In this document: piece by piece, positions 52,220-61,217 of the stretch | Layout: each line of letters opens with the position of its first letter | How positions within the stretch are numbered: position 1 is the first letter of the stretch | NCBI GenBank assembly: GCA_903840265.1 | Contig: CAIMFH010000021.1 | Location: forward strand, 62,001 to 126,000 | From: an uncultured Schlesneria sp. | GTDB taxonomy: Bacteria > Planctomycetota > Planctomycetia > Planctomycetales > Planctomycetaceae | Direction of reading: 5' to 3' | Length of the DNA: 64,000 nt | Notes under the pieces: model-generated | Databases searched by the model: none | The model's input: the letters and a program-made list of their open reading frames with translations, nothing else | Told to the model about the DNA's origin: nothing | Position numbers and translations under genes: made by a program

Positions 52220-53365
52220 GTGCCCAAGAAACAGGCCAAGAGCAAACTACGAGTCGACTTTCGCAAGAACCGCAATCACACCGCGCGGCGAAACGACATT
52301 ACGCGCGCTGTGCATTCCGAAGGGGTCGATGTCGACAATCTGGATCGCGGCCAGCGCGTCTCCGGTAAGGGCGATCAAACTCGCAAACGGACGATCGTGG
52401 GGGCGCATCTCGAAGGAGAAAACGTCGTCATTGATGTCGACGAGACGCTGTGCCGACGCGGACGCGTGCTGGCGGCAATCGGGTCGACGCAGTGCATCGT
52501 CCAGGCGGATGCCGGACAGATCGAAGCGGGCCGCCGCTATGAATGCACGGTTCGTCGAGTGGTCCGCACGGTCGCTCGCGAAGCCCGCAATGCCGTGGTC
52601 GCGGGCGACCATGTGCTGTTCCGACCGCAAGATGACGAGTTTGGCGTGATCGAGCGGGTGGAACCTCGACAGGGGGTGCTCGCTCGCGGACACCAGTACA
52701 AGCAGCACATCCTGGTCGCGAACGTCTCGCAGGTAGCGATTATCGCGTCAGCGAATGATCCCCCGCTCAAGCCGGCCCTGATCGATCGCTTCCTGGTCAG
52801 TGCCGCGAAGGGAGAAGTCGCACCGGTCATCGTGATCAATAAGTGTGACTTGATCGACGTGGCCGATCTGCAGCCATTGATCGGGATGTATGCTCGTCTC
52901 GGCTGCACGATCATCACGACCAGCGTGACCACCGGCCAGGGGATGCCTTGTCTGCGTCGACAACTGCACGGCCACCAGACCGTATTCACGGGTCAAAGCG
53001 GCGTCGGCAAATCGTCGCTGCTGAACTCGCTGCAACCGGGTCTGGCATTGCGAGTCGGCGAAGTGAGCCAGGTCACTCAGAAGGGCCGGCATACCACGCG
53101 GTATTCGGAACTGCTGGAGCTGAAGACGGGCGGCTGGGTTGTTGATACTCCCGGGATCCGCCAACTGGAACTGTGGGATGTGCAACCGGTCGAAGTCGAA
53201 GGCTACTTCACCGAGTTTCGGCCGTTTGTCCCACGCTGCAAGTATCCCGACTGCCTGCATGTTCACGAGGAAGGCTGTGCCGTGCGGTTGGCTCTAAAAC
53301 ACGACATGATCTCGCCGACGCGTTATGAGAGTTACCTGCGGATGATCGTAGACGACGCGGGATGA
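52220..53365 (+). CDS. rsgA: Ribosome small-subunit GTPase RsgA
   Basis: A 381-residue protein involved in 30S ribosome maturation. It has a basic extended N-terminus (KLRVDFRKNRNHTARRNDIT), an OB domain, then a circularly permuted GTPase. G4 is VINKCDLID, the P-loop is GQSGVGKSSLLNSL, and G3 is VDTPGIR. The zinc-binding C-terminus is CKYPDCLHVHEEGC. The start is a GTG at 52220, giving MPKKQAKSKLRVDFRKNR, which matches the N-terminus of planctomycete RsgA proteins; the ORF start at 52151 lies before the TATAAT box. It is monocistronic. Confidence 0.95.
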   Translation: MPKKQAKSKLRVDFRKNRNHTARRNDITRAVHSEGVDVDNLDRGQRVSGKGDQTRKRTIVGAHLEGENVVIDVDETLCRRGRVLAAIGSTQCIVQADAGQIEAGRRYECTVRRVVRTVAREARNAVVAGDHVLFRPQDDEFGVIERVEPRQGVLARGHQYKQHILVANVSQVAIIASANDPPLKPALIDRFLVSAAKGEVAPVIVINKCDLIDVADLQPLIGMYARLGCTIITTSVTTGQGMPCLRRQLHGHQTVFTGQSGVGKSSLLNSLQPGLALRVGEVSQVTQKGRHTTRYSELLELKTGGWVVDTPGIRQLELWDVQPVEVEGYFTEFRPFVPRCKYPDCLHVHEEGCAVRLALKHDMISPTRYESYLRMIVDDAG

Positions 53366-53406
53366 TCGTCACACCGCCTGAACATCGACGCGGGCAGCCT
53401 GCGAAC

Positions 53407-53901
53407 TCAGTGATCGTTCTCAGATAGTGCCTCTACAAACACGGTCTCGCGTTTACCGGTATTGAACGAGATCAGGCAGACGAGTGTCTCGGTGCCAATA
53501 TTCGCCAAGTTGTGCGTGACGCCGAGCGGAATCCTCAATGTCATTCCGGGACGCAGTTCGATGGTGTCATCTTCGAAGCGGTGTTGCCCGGTTCCGGCGA
53601 GCAGATGCAACACCTCTTCGCAGTTTGGATGATAATGGAGCTGGTTCTGGCAGCCCGGTTTGATATGGCACAGGCCGACAGTCTGCTGAGCACCTCGGAA
53701 AAGGCGACCATTGCACAGCCACTGCAGCGTTCCCCACTCGAATGTCTCGACCGGTAATCGACTGATTTCGGAAACGTATTTCAGAGGATCGAACAATTCG
53801 GCTCTCCAGAACTTTGAATGACGCTCGCCCCAGGTCTTGGCAGTCTTGGCTGCGATTGGAACAACTGTTCCGTTGACCTGCCGTGGCGAATGCTTCAGCA
53901 T
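53407..53901 (-). CDS. Cupin-domain protein
   Basis: A 164-residue protein with one cupin barrel. CHIKPGCQNQLHYHPNCEEV carries the HxH...E metal motif, and GMTLRIPLGVTHNLANIG the second His. The ATG at 53901 is used; the ORF start at 54195 overlaps the divergent DUF1501 gene and is not credible. Only 44 bp separate it from the DUF1501 start, so the two may share a bidirectional promoter. Cupins of this size bind small metabolites or act as dioxygenases or isomerases; the substrate is unknown. Confidence 0.85.
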   Translation of the reverse strand: MLKHSPRQVNGTVVPIAAKTAKTWGERHSKFWRAELFDPLKYVSEISRLPVETFEWGTLQWLCNGRLFRGAQQTVGLCHIKPGCQNQLHYHPNCEEVLHLLAGTGQHRFEDDTIELRPGMTLRIPLGVTHNLANIGTETLVCLISFNTGKRETVFVEALSENDH

Positions 53902-53945
53902 GGTACGCAATCTTAGACGCGGCAAACATTGATCGGGGATGTGCC

Positions 53946-55394
53946 ATGAATCCATTCGATTCAAATTATGAAGCAGCTCGGCGCGAAGTGTCGCGGCGGT
54001 CGTTTCTGACGCGATCCACCAGCGGCCTGGGGGCGATGGCGCTGGCGTCGCTGCTGAACCCGAAACTGCTGACCGCGGCTGACGCAGAATCGGCAAACTA
54101 CCAGCAAGGTGTCGTGGCACCACTGCACTTTCCCCGCAAAGCAAAACGAGTGATCCACCTGTGTATGGCGGGCGGGCCCAGCCATCTGGAGACACTGGAC
54201 TACAAGCCAGAACTGGCCGCTCAAGACGGCAAGCCGATGCCGGAATCGATCACGAAGGGTCAGCCGATTGCCCAATTGCAGGGGCAACAACTCAAGTGCT
54301 TGGGTCCACAGCATAAGTTCGCCAAATACGGCCAGTCCGGGCAGGAGATCTGTGATCAGTTTCCCAAGCTGGGAAGTGTCGCCGACGATTTGTGCATCAT
54401 CCGATCACTGGTGACCGAAGCGATCAATCACGATCCGGCTCACACGTTCATGAACACCGGCACCGCGATCTCAGGCCGTCCCAGCATGGGTTCCTGGGCC
54501 TGGTACGGATTGGGAGCCGACTGCGAAGACATTCCCGGTTATGTCGTGCTGACATCGACCGGCCGCAGCGGCCAGCAGCAGCCGATTGCGTCGCGTCAGT
54601 GGCACAGTGGTTTCCTACCCAGCCGCTTTCAAGGTGTCCGCTTCAATTCCAAGGGAGACGCAGTCTACTACATCAACAACCCGGCCGGAGTCTCGCGCGA
54701 TCAGCAGCGCGATGTCGTCGACGCGGTGACGCAGCTCAATCGACAACTGGATGCCAGCATCGACGATCCTGAAATCGCGACGCGCATCAATCAGTACGAG
54801 ATGGCGTTTCGGATGCAGGCGAGTGTCCCTGAACTGATGGACCTGTCCAAGGAACCGAAGCACATACTGGACGCTTACGGCTGCACAGGTCTGGACGGTT
54901 CATTGAACGCGAACTGCCTGCTGGCTCGACGACTTGCCGAGCACGGTGCGAGGTTCATTCAGCTTTATCATCGCGATTGGGATCATCACGGAGGCGTCCG
55001 CGATGGGATCGCCCAGATTGCTAAGGAAGTCGACACGCCATGTGCGGCACTCATCGCAGATCTCAAGCAACGCGGCATGCTCGATGAGACGCTGGTGATC
55101 TGGGGCGGCGAGTTCGGTCGAACACCGATGGCCCAGGGAAATGGCCGCGACCACCATATCAAAGGCTTTTCCATCTGGATGGCCGGAGGTGGAATCAAGG
55201 GAGGCATCAGTCACGGCCAGACCGACGATTTCGGATACAACGCCGTCACCGATGTGGTGCATGTGCATGACTTGCACGCGACGATCCTGCATCAACTGGG
55301 TGTCGATCACAAACGCCTGACCTACAAGTTCCAAGGCCGAGACTTCCGCCTGACGGACGTCAGCGGAAATGTGATCAGCAGCATTTTGGCGTGA
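53946..55394 (+). CDS. DUF1501 protein with Tat-like signal (copy 2)
   Basis: A 482-residue protein. VSRRSFLTRSTSGLGAMALA is a twin-arginine signal. The domain shows VIHLCMAGGPSHLETLDYKP, MNTGTAISGRPSMGSWAWYG, QLYHRDWDHHGGVRDG, LVIWGGEFGRTPMAQGNGRD and HHIKGFS. It belongs to the same family as 45248 but a different subgroup: here the conserved block reads NGRDHH. No DUF1549/DUF1553 partner is beside it. It ends at a large hairpin (55400-55466). Confidence 0.92.
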   Translation: MNPFDSNYEAARREVSRRSFLTRSTSGLGAMALASLLNPKLLTAADAESANYQQGVVAPLHFPRKAKRVIHLCMAGGPSHLETLDYKPELAAQDGKPMPESITKGQPIAQLQGQQLKCLGPQHKFAKYGQSGQEICDQFPKLGSVADDLCIIRSLVTEAINHDPAHTFMNTGTAISGRPSMGSWAWYGLGADCEDIPGYVVLTSTGRSGQQQPIASRQWHSGFLPSRFQGVRFNSKGDAVYYINNPAGVSRDQQRDVVDAVTQLNRQLDASIDDPEIATRINQYEMAFRMQASVPELMDLSKEPKHILDAYGCTGLDGSLNANCLLARRLAEHGARFIQLYHRDWDHHGGVRDGIAQIAKEVDTPCAALIADLKQRGMLDETLVIWGGEFGRTPMAQGNGRDHHIKGFSIWMAGGGIKGGISHGQTDDFGYNAVTDVVHVHDLHATILHQLGVDHKRLTYKFQGRDFRLTDVSGNVISSILA

Positions 55395-55399
55395 GAATT

Positions 55400-55466
55400 T
55401 CTCGTAGGTTATGCTTCAGCATATCTCTTTGAGCTGCGGAGATATGCTTCAGCATAACTTACGAGA
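55400..55466. terminator. Large nested hairpin between convergent genes
   Basis: Arms at 55400-55427 and 55439-55466 (28 nt, 25 matching) with an 11-base loop. Each arm itself contains the palindrome TATGCTTCAGCATA. It lies 6 bp after the DUF1501 stop and 7 bp before the stop of the next, minus-strand gene, so it could end both transcripts. No U-tract. Confidence 0.75.
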
Positions 55467-55472
55467 TACCGT

Positions 55473-55796
55473 CTATTGCGACTTGAGATCGTAAACCGAC
55501 GGTTCGACATGCGTCTCCATCCAGATGCCATCGACTGACCGACAGCTCGCTGCAACGAAGTGTCGCCCGCAATCATCCGAATAAATCGCAAACGATTCTG
55601 GCAGGCGCGTTGCCGCCATGAGTTCCGCCGATCCACGACATTCCTCGTCACAGGCTTGATCGATCGGCGCGGCGATCCCCTGCTGCCAGATGTATAGTGC
55701 GCAGGCCCCGTCTTTTCCCTGCCACTCAATCAGCGAAGTTCGACACACGGGACAAACGTGTGTACCGGAGGGCCGATACCAATCGAACATGCTCAT
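55473..55796 (-). CDS. Small cysteine-rich zinc-ribbon-like protein
   Basis: A 107-residue protein. CPVCRTSL near the N-terminus and three further cysteines (ACDEEC and DDCGRHFVAASC) could bind zinc. It has no signal peptide and no named domain. The ATG at 55796 is used, with ATG 55790 and GTG 55802 as alternatives. Convergent with DUF1501. Confidence 0.65.
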   Translation of the reverse strand: MSMFDWYRPSGTHVCPVCRTSLIEWQGKDGACALYIWQQGIAAPIDQACDEECRGSAELMAATRLPESFAIYSDDCGRHFVAASCRSVDGIWMETHVEPSVYDLKSQ

Positions 55797-55827
55797 CGAC
55801 ACATCTCTGATAGACGGCCCGTCGGAC

Positions 55828-56259
55828 TCAAAGACTTAAGAGGCGGGCCTTCGTCTCACTGAGGACGTATTGGAAGACGGCAACTTTGGCGAAAAATAAC
55901 AACGAGATGGACACGCCATACGCAATGGCGACGCGCAGCCCAATCTGCCTGCCAATCCAGCGAGCGACGAGGAAGTCGAGGATCAAGGCGACGGGCGATA
56001 CCGGAACGAGAAGGTACCAGTAGTTCACAACCATGTCGCTCATGCGGATGATCAAGATCGTTAACGCCGGGATCTCGACCCCGAAGTCGTTAAAGTCGTG
56101 TTTGAATCGTGGCACCAGGAAATAGAACCACCCGACCAATGCTATACCCGATAGCAGATGAGCGACCGCAATGGTCGCTGCCAAAGGAGTTGCCCATTGA
56201 TCCCGAGTTGATTGATGGAGTTCGATCTCGCTTGAGTCGGACAGCAGTGTTGCGGCCAT
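55828..56259 (-). CDS. Small membrane protein, three to four helices
   Basis: A 143-residue protein with hydrophobic segments at about residues 25-50 (LAATIAVAHLLSGIALVGWF), 65-90 and 110-135. The N-terminus is hydrophilic. The ATG at 56259 has GGAG eight bases upstream; the ORF start at 56283 is a TTG. It resembles small subunits such as GspF-like membrane anchors only in general character. Family unknown. Confidence 0.65.
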   Translation of the reverse strand: MAATLLSDSSEIELHQSTRDQWATPLAATIAVAHLLSGIALVGWFYFLVPRFKHDFNDFGVEIPALTILIIRMSDMVVNYWYLLVPVSPVALILDFLVARWIGRQIGLRVAIAYGVSISLLFFAKVAVFQYVLSETKARLLSL

Positions 56260-56316
56260 GGGGTCGACTCCGCTGTCCGTCAATGAAGTTCGTCGGCTAT
56301 GACAAGATCCTGCGAC

Positions 56317-58380
56317 CTAGAACTCGACCTTCAAACCTTCGCGGCGATAGATCGGCAGGTGTCGGTAGTAGACTTCCAGAGTCATGATGCACAGACAGCT
56401 CATGTACAGCCGGCCACCGGTGGCTCCATGCGGATCGGCGAGATCCCAGCTTCCTTCCATGTGACCGTCCTTAGACTTCTTCTGAGTGCGGATCAGTTGA
56501 TCTCGCATCGCACCGTTCCAAGTGGTCCACTCATCGCCGCCCCAGTGATGCATGACCTGGGTCGCATAGTAGTTGTAGTACATGTTGTTGGGAGCAGGCT
56601 TCGCGGCCGCCAGATACTTCACCCCTTCTTGCAGCGACTTGTTCTTGCGGTCCCAACCGAGGTACATGCGGCAGAGCAATCCAGCCGCAGTCATTGTGGG
56701 GGTCGGAGCCTTCTGCTGAAGGTCGTACATGTACTGGGCACCGCCATTGGTTTGAGCGGAATTCAGGTACAACTCGGCCCCTTTGAACGCGCTGCCCGGA
56801 ACGGGAAGCTTCGCATTCTTGGCACTCTTGAGCGCCATGATCTGCCACCCCACAACCGATGTATCTCCAGGATCGGCGCTGGCGGGATAGGGAACGTATC
56901 GCCATCCGCCCGATTTCGGGTTCTGACCGGAAACGATGAATTTCACGGCACCGGTGGCAGCGGTCTTGACGCGATTGTCTTTGGTCAATGCCGCCAGTTC
57001 GGACAGTGCGATTGTGCACAGCCCCTGCGTGTACATCTTTTCGTTAGCGACAACGGTCGGGCACAGGTCCAGGCCTTGTGGAGTGTCCTTGGCATTCTTC
57101 AGCAGGAACTCGATCCCGTTCTTAACTTCCTTCTGATAATCGCCGTTCTGATGAGTGTGACCTCCGCCGAGGAAGGCCAGCAGTGCCATCCCGGTCGCAC
57201 CAGTTCGACAGCCACCTTCCAGTGTGCCATTCTGGGTGCATTGCCCTTTGCAATCGGCATGCGCCTCATGCTTGAAACTCCAGCCACCGTCCGGAAACTG
57301 GTGCTTCGACAGCCAACGCATTCCGTGAGCCACGGCCGCTTCACTGGCTGAGTTACCACCCATTGATCGCACCAGAGCTGACTTGGCCGCGGTCGACATA
57401 CGCCCGCTCGCGGCATTGTCGAACTTGATGTCGGCCAATCCGACCCCATCGCCTTCGACCTTAACCTGCGCCGGCGCCAGATCGTTGATGTTCATGTTCG
57501 CCGGTCCCAGATCGAAGACCTGGTCCGACGAAGTCATTGTTTGGTCATCAGGGGCTTCCTGGACATCCTTCTGCTGATCGAGCGACTGTTCCACGATCGG
57601 TTCGTCGGGAACTTCTTCTTTGGTATCCATCACCTCGGTGAAGATTTCTTCGAGAATCTGCGGGTTGCTTAAGGCGATCAATCCTAGAGCCGCCAATCCG
57701 ACGCCGTGCATGGCCAGACTGATCATGACCACCGTGGAAAGCGTTTTCCAATCGGTCTTCGGCTTACCATATCGCGTTGGCGGAATGATTTTCGGAAGGG
57801 GTTTCGCCGCCGGTTTTGGTGCGGCTGCGGCGGGTTTTGCGGCGGCTGGTTGAGGAGTGGCAACCGCTGCCGTCGTCGCAACTGCGGCAGGAGCAGCAGC
57901 ACGCGGCGGCGTTACTGCCACTGGGGCTTGTGCGACAGGAGCGACAGCGATTGGCGCGGGTGCGACTACAGCTTGAGCGACTTGCGCTGCGGGTGCCGCG
58001 GCAATCACAGGTGCGGCCGCCACTGGTGCTGCTGCCGCTTGAACGACTGGAGCCGCGGTGGCAATCACCGGAGCCGCTACGGGGGCGACCGGGGCGGAGA
58101 CGACAGGTGCAGCAACCGGGGCCTGGACCACAGGGACTGCCTGAGGAGGGGCCACGGCGACAGGAGCCGCTACTGGCGTTGCCACCACAGGAGCTGCAAC
58201 TGGAACAGCGACGACGGGAGCCGCAATCGGCGGAGCGACGGGGACCACGGCCGCAACGGGCGGCTGAATTGTTGCCACCGGAACGGCAACCGCCGCAATC
58301 GGAACAGCGCCATTGGGCGGCGGCGACGCTCCATTCAGAGGAGCGACCGTAGGTGGGGGGGTCACGTGCTGAGTACTCAT
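56317..58380 (-). CDS. Ala/Pro/Val-rich TonB-like anchor fused to a terpenoid-toroid domain
   Basis: A 687-residue protein. Residues 1-205 are almost entirely Ala, Pro and Val (VAAPVVAVPVAAPVVATPVA type), then a basic patch and one transmembrane helix (VVMISLAMHGVGLAALGLIAL). An acidic segment (DTKEEVPDEPIVEQSLDQ) follows, and from about 330 the protein has the prenyltransferase/squalene-cyclase repeat: MRWLSKHQFPDGGWSF, GATGMALLAFLGGGHTH, YTQGLCTIALSELAAL, LLCRMYLGWDR. This alpha/alpha toroid is often found without enzymatic residues in planctomycetes. The order (Pro-rich part before the helix) is the reverse of TonB, so the Pro-rich arm would be cytosolic if the helix is in-out. The ATG at 58380 is used. 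Confidence 0.8.
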   Translation of the reverse strand: MSTQHVTPPPTVAPLNGASPPPNGAVPIAAVAVPVATIQPPVAAVVPVAPPIAAPVVAVPVAAPVVATPVAAPVAVAPPQAVPVVQAPVAAPVVSAPVAPVAAPVIATAAPVVQAAAAPVAAAPVIAAAPAAQVAQAVVAPAPIAVAPVAQAPVAVTPPRAAAPAAVATTAAVATPQPAAAKPAAAAPKPAAKPLPKIIPPTRYGKPKTDWKTLSTVVMISLAMHGVGLAALGLIALSNPQILEEIFTEVMDTKEEVPDEPIVEQSLDQQKDVQEAPDDQTMTSSDQVFDLGPANMNINDLAPAQVKVEGDGVGLADIKFDNAASGRMSTAAKSALVRSMGGNSASEAAVAHGMRWLSKHQFPDGGWSFKHEAHADCKGQCTQNGTLEGGCRTGATGMALLAFLGGGHTHQNGDYQKEVKNGIEFLLKNAKDTPQGLDLCPTVVANEKMYTQGLCTIALSELAALTKDNRVKTAATGAVKFIVSGQNPKSGGWRYVPYPASADPGDTSVVGWQIMALKSAKNAKLPVPGSAFKGAELYLNSAQTNGGAQYMYDLQQKAPTPTMTAAGLLCRMYLGWDRKNKSLQEGVKYLAAAKPAPNNMYYNYYATQVMHHWGGDEWTTWNGAMRDQLIRTQKKSKDGHMEGSWDLADPHGATGGRLYMSCLCIMTLEVYYRHLPIYRREGLKVEF

Positions 58381-58902
58381 TGGCTGTCTCACTATTCACC
58401 GGCTGGCGATCAATCACCTCCGGCGAACACGGAAACGTTCGAAGAATTCACGACAAATTCATCAGAAAAGACTGGGTTGCAAGCGGACAAAGGGTGAGCA
58501 ACTCCAGACAGTGATGCTACGGCTCCCCGAAGGGAGGGTCAAGCAGTGATTGCTGAGGAGACCAAACACCTTACGAAAATATTGCCTTGCCAGTGGGTTA
58601 TGCTCACACAGAAAAATCTGGCAGATGCCCGACAACCGTCAAACTTTCACTGCAATAGCAATCTCGGCAAAACCGATACAACTGATGCGACCAGACTCGG
58701 AACCAGTGCGTTTCGTGTCGCGCCTGCGGCAGACGAGTAGCTTAGCACATCAGGTTCGTCGGTATGGCAGAAGCATAAGTCTACTGCATGTAAATAGATG
58801 CGATTTTGACTCGGAGATCGGCCGGGGCGAAATCCATCATCCGGAAGCAGATTAAGTGACAAGTTCGGTGGCCAGCCAGAGGCCACGCGAGGGGGGGATG
58901 TC
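58381..58902. other. Intergenic region between divergent genes
   Basis: About 520 bp between the toroid protein (minus) and the TPR protein (plus). Near the right end GTGGCC (58868-58873) and GGCCAC (58881-58886) form a hairpin just before the ribosome site GAGGGGGGGATG. A 64-codon frame at 58546-58740 has no recognisable product. No RNA gene seen. Confidence 0.5.
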
Positions 58903-60438
58903 ATGCGAGTCGTTCGCGCCGTCAAGTTGGGTCTATTGCTCGCTTGCGTGTCGTCAATTTTCTGCACCGGCTGCGCCAGCTTGTCGCCCAAGTTGCGAGT
59001 CCTGCCGTCGCTCGCCCGTCACCGAGCCGATTCGCAATATCATGCCGCCCGGCAGGCCGAACAACGTGGTCAGTTGGAGAAAGCACGCGAACTGTACGCG
59101 ACTCTTCAACGGCACTCGCCCAATGTTCCGCAATACTCACATCGAATGGGTGTGGTCTGCACGGAATTGCAAGACTATGCCACTGCCGGAAAATACTTCG
59201 AACACGCTCGCGGCTTGGCCCCGCACGATCCTGAACTGCTCGCGGATATGGGTTATTGCGCCTACCTGCAGAAAGACTACACGAGCGCCGAAACCTTGCT
59301 GAGCGAAGCAGTTCGACTGGCTCCAGGTGATTCTCGGGCCGTCAACAACCTGGCGATGTCGCTGGGATACCTGGGGCGTTACGACGAAAGCCTGGCGCAA
59401 TTCCGCCGAGGCAACTCGGAATCGCAGGCCCAGGTGAACGTCGCCTTCATCCAGAACCAGCGCGGTGAATCAACCGCCGCCATGGCGACTTATCGCCGCG
59501 TCCTCGCCCAAGATCCGGGCAACAAAATCGCATCCGCCTCGCTGCAGCAGTTGCATACCGCACAACAGCGACAGCCAAACGTGCTCGATCAAGTGGGCGA
59601 TCAATTCGCCTCACTCGCAGGCCTCCCCTCTCCGTCAGCAGCACCGGCTTGGGAAGTGGCTCCACTGCCTCCCATGATCGCCGCCGTTCCTCCAAGCCCC
59701 CCCGCCCAAACCACAGCGTCAGCCGATCGAGATCTGGCATCGAACACCGCTCCTGATGTCCCGATCGTCATCATCCCCATTGATGCCCAGTGGACAACCA
59801 CCCCGACCGCCGCTCGACAACATCCGCTTGAGACTGCTGCCGACAAAGCGTTCGAACTGCCAACACGTTCGGCCCCACCCAGCGAACTGGCCGAAGTTCC
59901 GGCCCAGCCTGCAATGCTTAGCGACTCGACGACGACCGCCGCTACCAAAGCCGCGATTCCCGATGACATCGCCAATGTCTTCGAAGTGGGCGACGCCGCG
60001 AAGGAAACACCAATGGCCGATCCGGGTGAACTGGCCAGCCTCGATTGGGCCAAAGAGGGACTCGCCCACGAAAAAGCAGCCGTCGACGCAGGTTTGAAAG
60101 AATCACCACTGGCAGACGATTTCCTGCACGGATTCTGCCCAGTGGCTCTCCGCGACGAACGTCGGTTGGCCGCCGCCCAGGCCGAGTTCACTCACGAGCA
60201 TCAGGCTCAAACTTATCGATTCAGCTCCGCCGTAGCCCGAGACCAGTTTATCGCTCATCCCGACTGGTATGTCCCCGCCGCCGGTGGATTGGACGTGATC
60301 GAAGTCCAACGCGGACATTCCGTGGCCCAAGGGTCGCTGGATCATGCCTGCTGGCTCCGACATAAGCTGCACATGTTCAGCACTGCCGAGAACCTGGCCG
60401 CCTTCCGAGCCACCCCACGAAACTTCGCCATTTACTAA
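58903..60438 (+). CDS. TPR lipoprotein with YHS-like C-terminal domain
   Basis: A 511-residue protein with lipobox CTGCAS (Cys near residue 25). Residues 45-205 are TPR-type helix pairs (AARQAEQRGQLEKARELYAT, AGKYFEHARGLAPHDPELLA, AVNNLAMSLGYLGRYDESLA). A low-complexity Pro/Ala/Thr linker follows (about 220-380). The last 105 residues (HGFCPVALRDERRLAAAQAE, YRFSSAVARDQFIAHPDWYV, HKLHMFSTAENLAAFRATP) look like one or two YHS-type units, in which Cys and His bind metal. It has a strong ribosome site (GAGGGGGGGATGTC) and is followed by an intrinsic terminator. Role in envelope assembly is likely but not shown. Confidence 0.75.
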   Translation: MRVVRAVKLGLLLACVSSIFCTGCASLSPKLRVLPSLARHRADSQYHAARQAEQRGQLEKARELYATLQRHSPNVPQYSHRMGVVCTELQDYATAGKYFEHARGLAPHDPELLADMGYCAYLQKDYTSAETLLSEAVRLAPGDSRAVNNLAMSLGYLGRYDESLAQFRRGNSESQAQVNVAFIQNQRGESTAAMATYRRVLAQDPGNKIASASLQQLHTAQQRQPNVLDQVGDQFASLAGLPSPSAAPAWEVAPLPPMIAAVPPSPPAQTTASADRDLASNTAPDVPIVIIPIDAQWTTTPTAARQHPLETAADKAFELPTRSAPPSELAEVPAQPAMLSDSTTTAATKAAIPDDIANVFEVGDAAKETPMADPGELASLDWAKEGLAHEKAAVDAGLKESPLADDFLHGFCPVALRDERRLAAAQAEFTHEHQAQTYRFSSAVARDQFIAHPDWYVPAAGGLDVIEVQRGHSVAQGSLDHACWLRHKLHMFSTAENLAAFRATPRNFAIY

Positions 60439-60475
60439 GCAGGGCCCTCGCCCCTGCAATTCGTCTCGCGACAGA

Positions 60476-60523
60476 GCCCGGCCGCTCTGACTGCTTCGGC
60501 AGTCGGGGCGGCTGGCTTTTTTC
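60476..60523 (+). terminator. Intrinsic terminator with UUCG loop
   Basis: GCCCGGCCGCTCTGACTGC pairs with GCAGTCGGGGCGGCTGGC around TTCG (a stable C-UUCG-G tetraloop), followed by TTTTTTC. It lies 38 bp after the TPR gene stop codon. Confidence 0.85.
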
Positions 60524-60647
60524 TTAATTGACCGTACAAAACGATAGTCTCTTCAGGCCTGCCTTGGGTGCCACGTCTCACCGCGTGGGTATCTGATTAT
60601 TTTGCCCGGCCGTAACCCGAGTGATCGCCCGTCGGTCCATTGTTCTT

Positions 60648-60736
60648 AGGCCCAAGGGGCCGGTACTTTGTCCAGCCAGGGCCCTTCGGCCCTGGAATTA
60701 GGCCCATAAAAAACTTCCAAAGGCCTGAAGGGCCGG
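60648..60736. repeat. Left REP-like arm of the RAYT element
   Basis: 89 bp with three nested GC-rich palindromes (GGCCCAAGGGGCC, CCAGGGCCCTTCGGCCCTGG, GGCCTGAAGGGCC). It is the inverted counterpart of 61218-61307. Confidence 0.8.
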
Positions 60737-60756
60737 ACATTTCAGAGGAGTCGCCC

Positions 60757-61213
60757 ATGCCACAATCCTTATCGCGAGTTTGGCTGCATGTGACGTTCAG
60801 CACCAAAAGAACGACGCGCGTACCTTCAGCGCGATGATTTTCGCGACGAAATGCTAAGTATCCTCTTCCATCAGATCGAAAGGGCGGGTTGTGTCCCGTT
60901 GCAGACTGGTGGCTGGATTGATCATGTGCATCTGGTGTGTGGGCTATCACGCACGGTCGCAATCGCTACTCTCTTGGAACATGTCAAAGTCGAAACATCC
61001 AAATGGGCCAAATCAGCAACTCACGGCAGCCCGACATTCTCGTGGCAGTCGGGCTACGGAGCATTTTCGGTTAGTCAATCAAACCTTGATCAGGTCGTCG
61101 ACTATGTCCGTCGCCAGCCGGCCCATCATGCGAAGCAATCATTTCAAGATGAGTTCCGCGAACTGTGCCGTCGGCATGAACTCGAACTTGATGAGCGATA
61201 TGCGTGGGATTAA
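60757..61213 (+). pseudogene. REP-associated tyrosine (Y1/HUH) transposase, frameshifted
   Basis: The ATG at 60757 has AGAGGAG upstream and begins MPQSLSRVWLHVTFSTKR. The frame stops at a TGA (60835-60837), while the family continues in another frame: AYLQRDDFRDEMLSILFHQI. The shift falls at the AAAA run near 60803-60806. The rest is complete: GGWIDHVHLVCGLSRTVA has the HUH motif (HVH), and DQVVDYVRRQPAHHAK the catalytic Tyr. About 150 residues in total if repaired. It is either a dead copy, a sequencing error, or a gene using frameshifting; one extra or two missing bases would explain it. Confidence 0.85.
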
Positions 61214-61217
61214 AAGA

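Noticed and set aside
57850-58330. Repetitive DNA that at first looks like a tandem or CRISPR-like array
   Set aside because: Repeats have no constant unit or spacer; they encode an in-frame Ala/Pro/Val-rich segment.
57706-58497. Long plus-strand reading frames rich in Arg/Cys/Gly opposite the toroid gene
   Set aside because: They are antisense shadows of the Ala/Pro/Val repeat region on the minus strand; composition is an artefact of GCC/GTC/CCG codons and there is no ribosome site.
58546-58740. 64-codon plus-strand frame in an intergenic region
   Set aside because: No ribosome site, no similarity to known families, and an odd composition for this genome.
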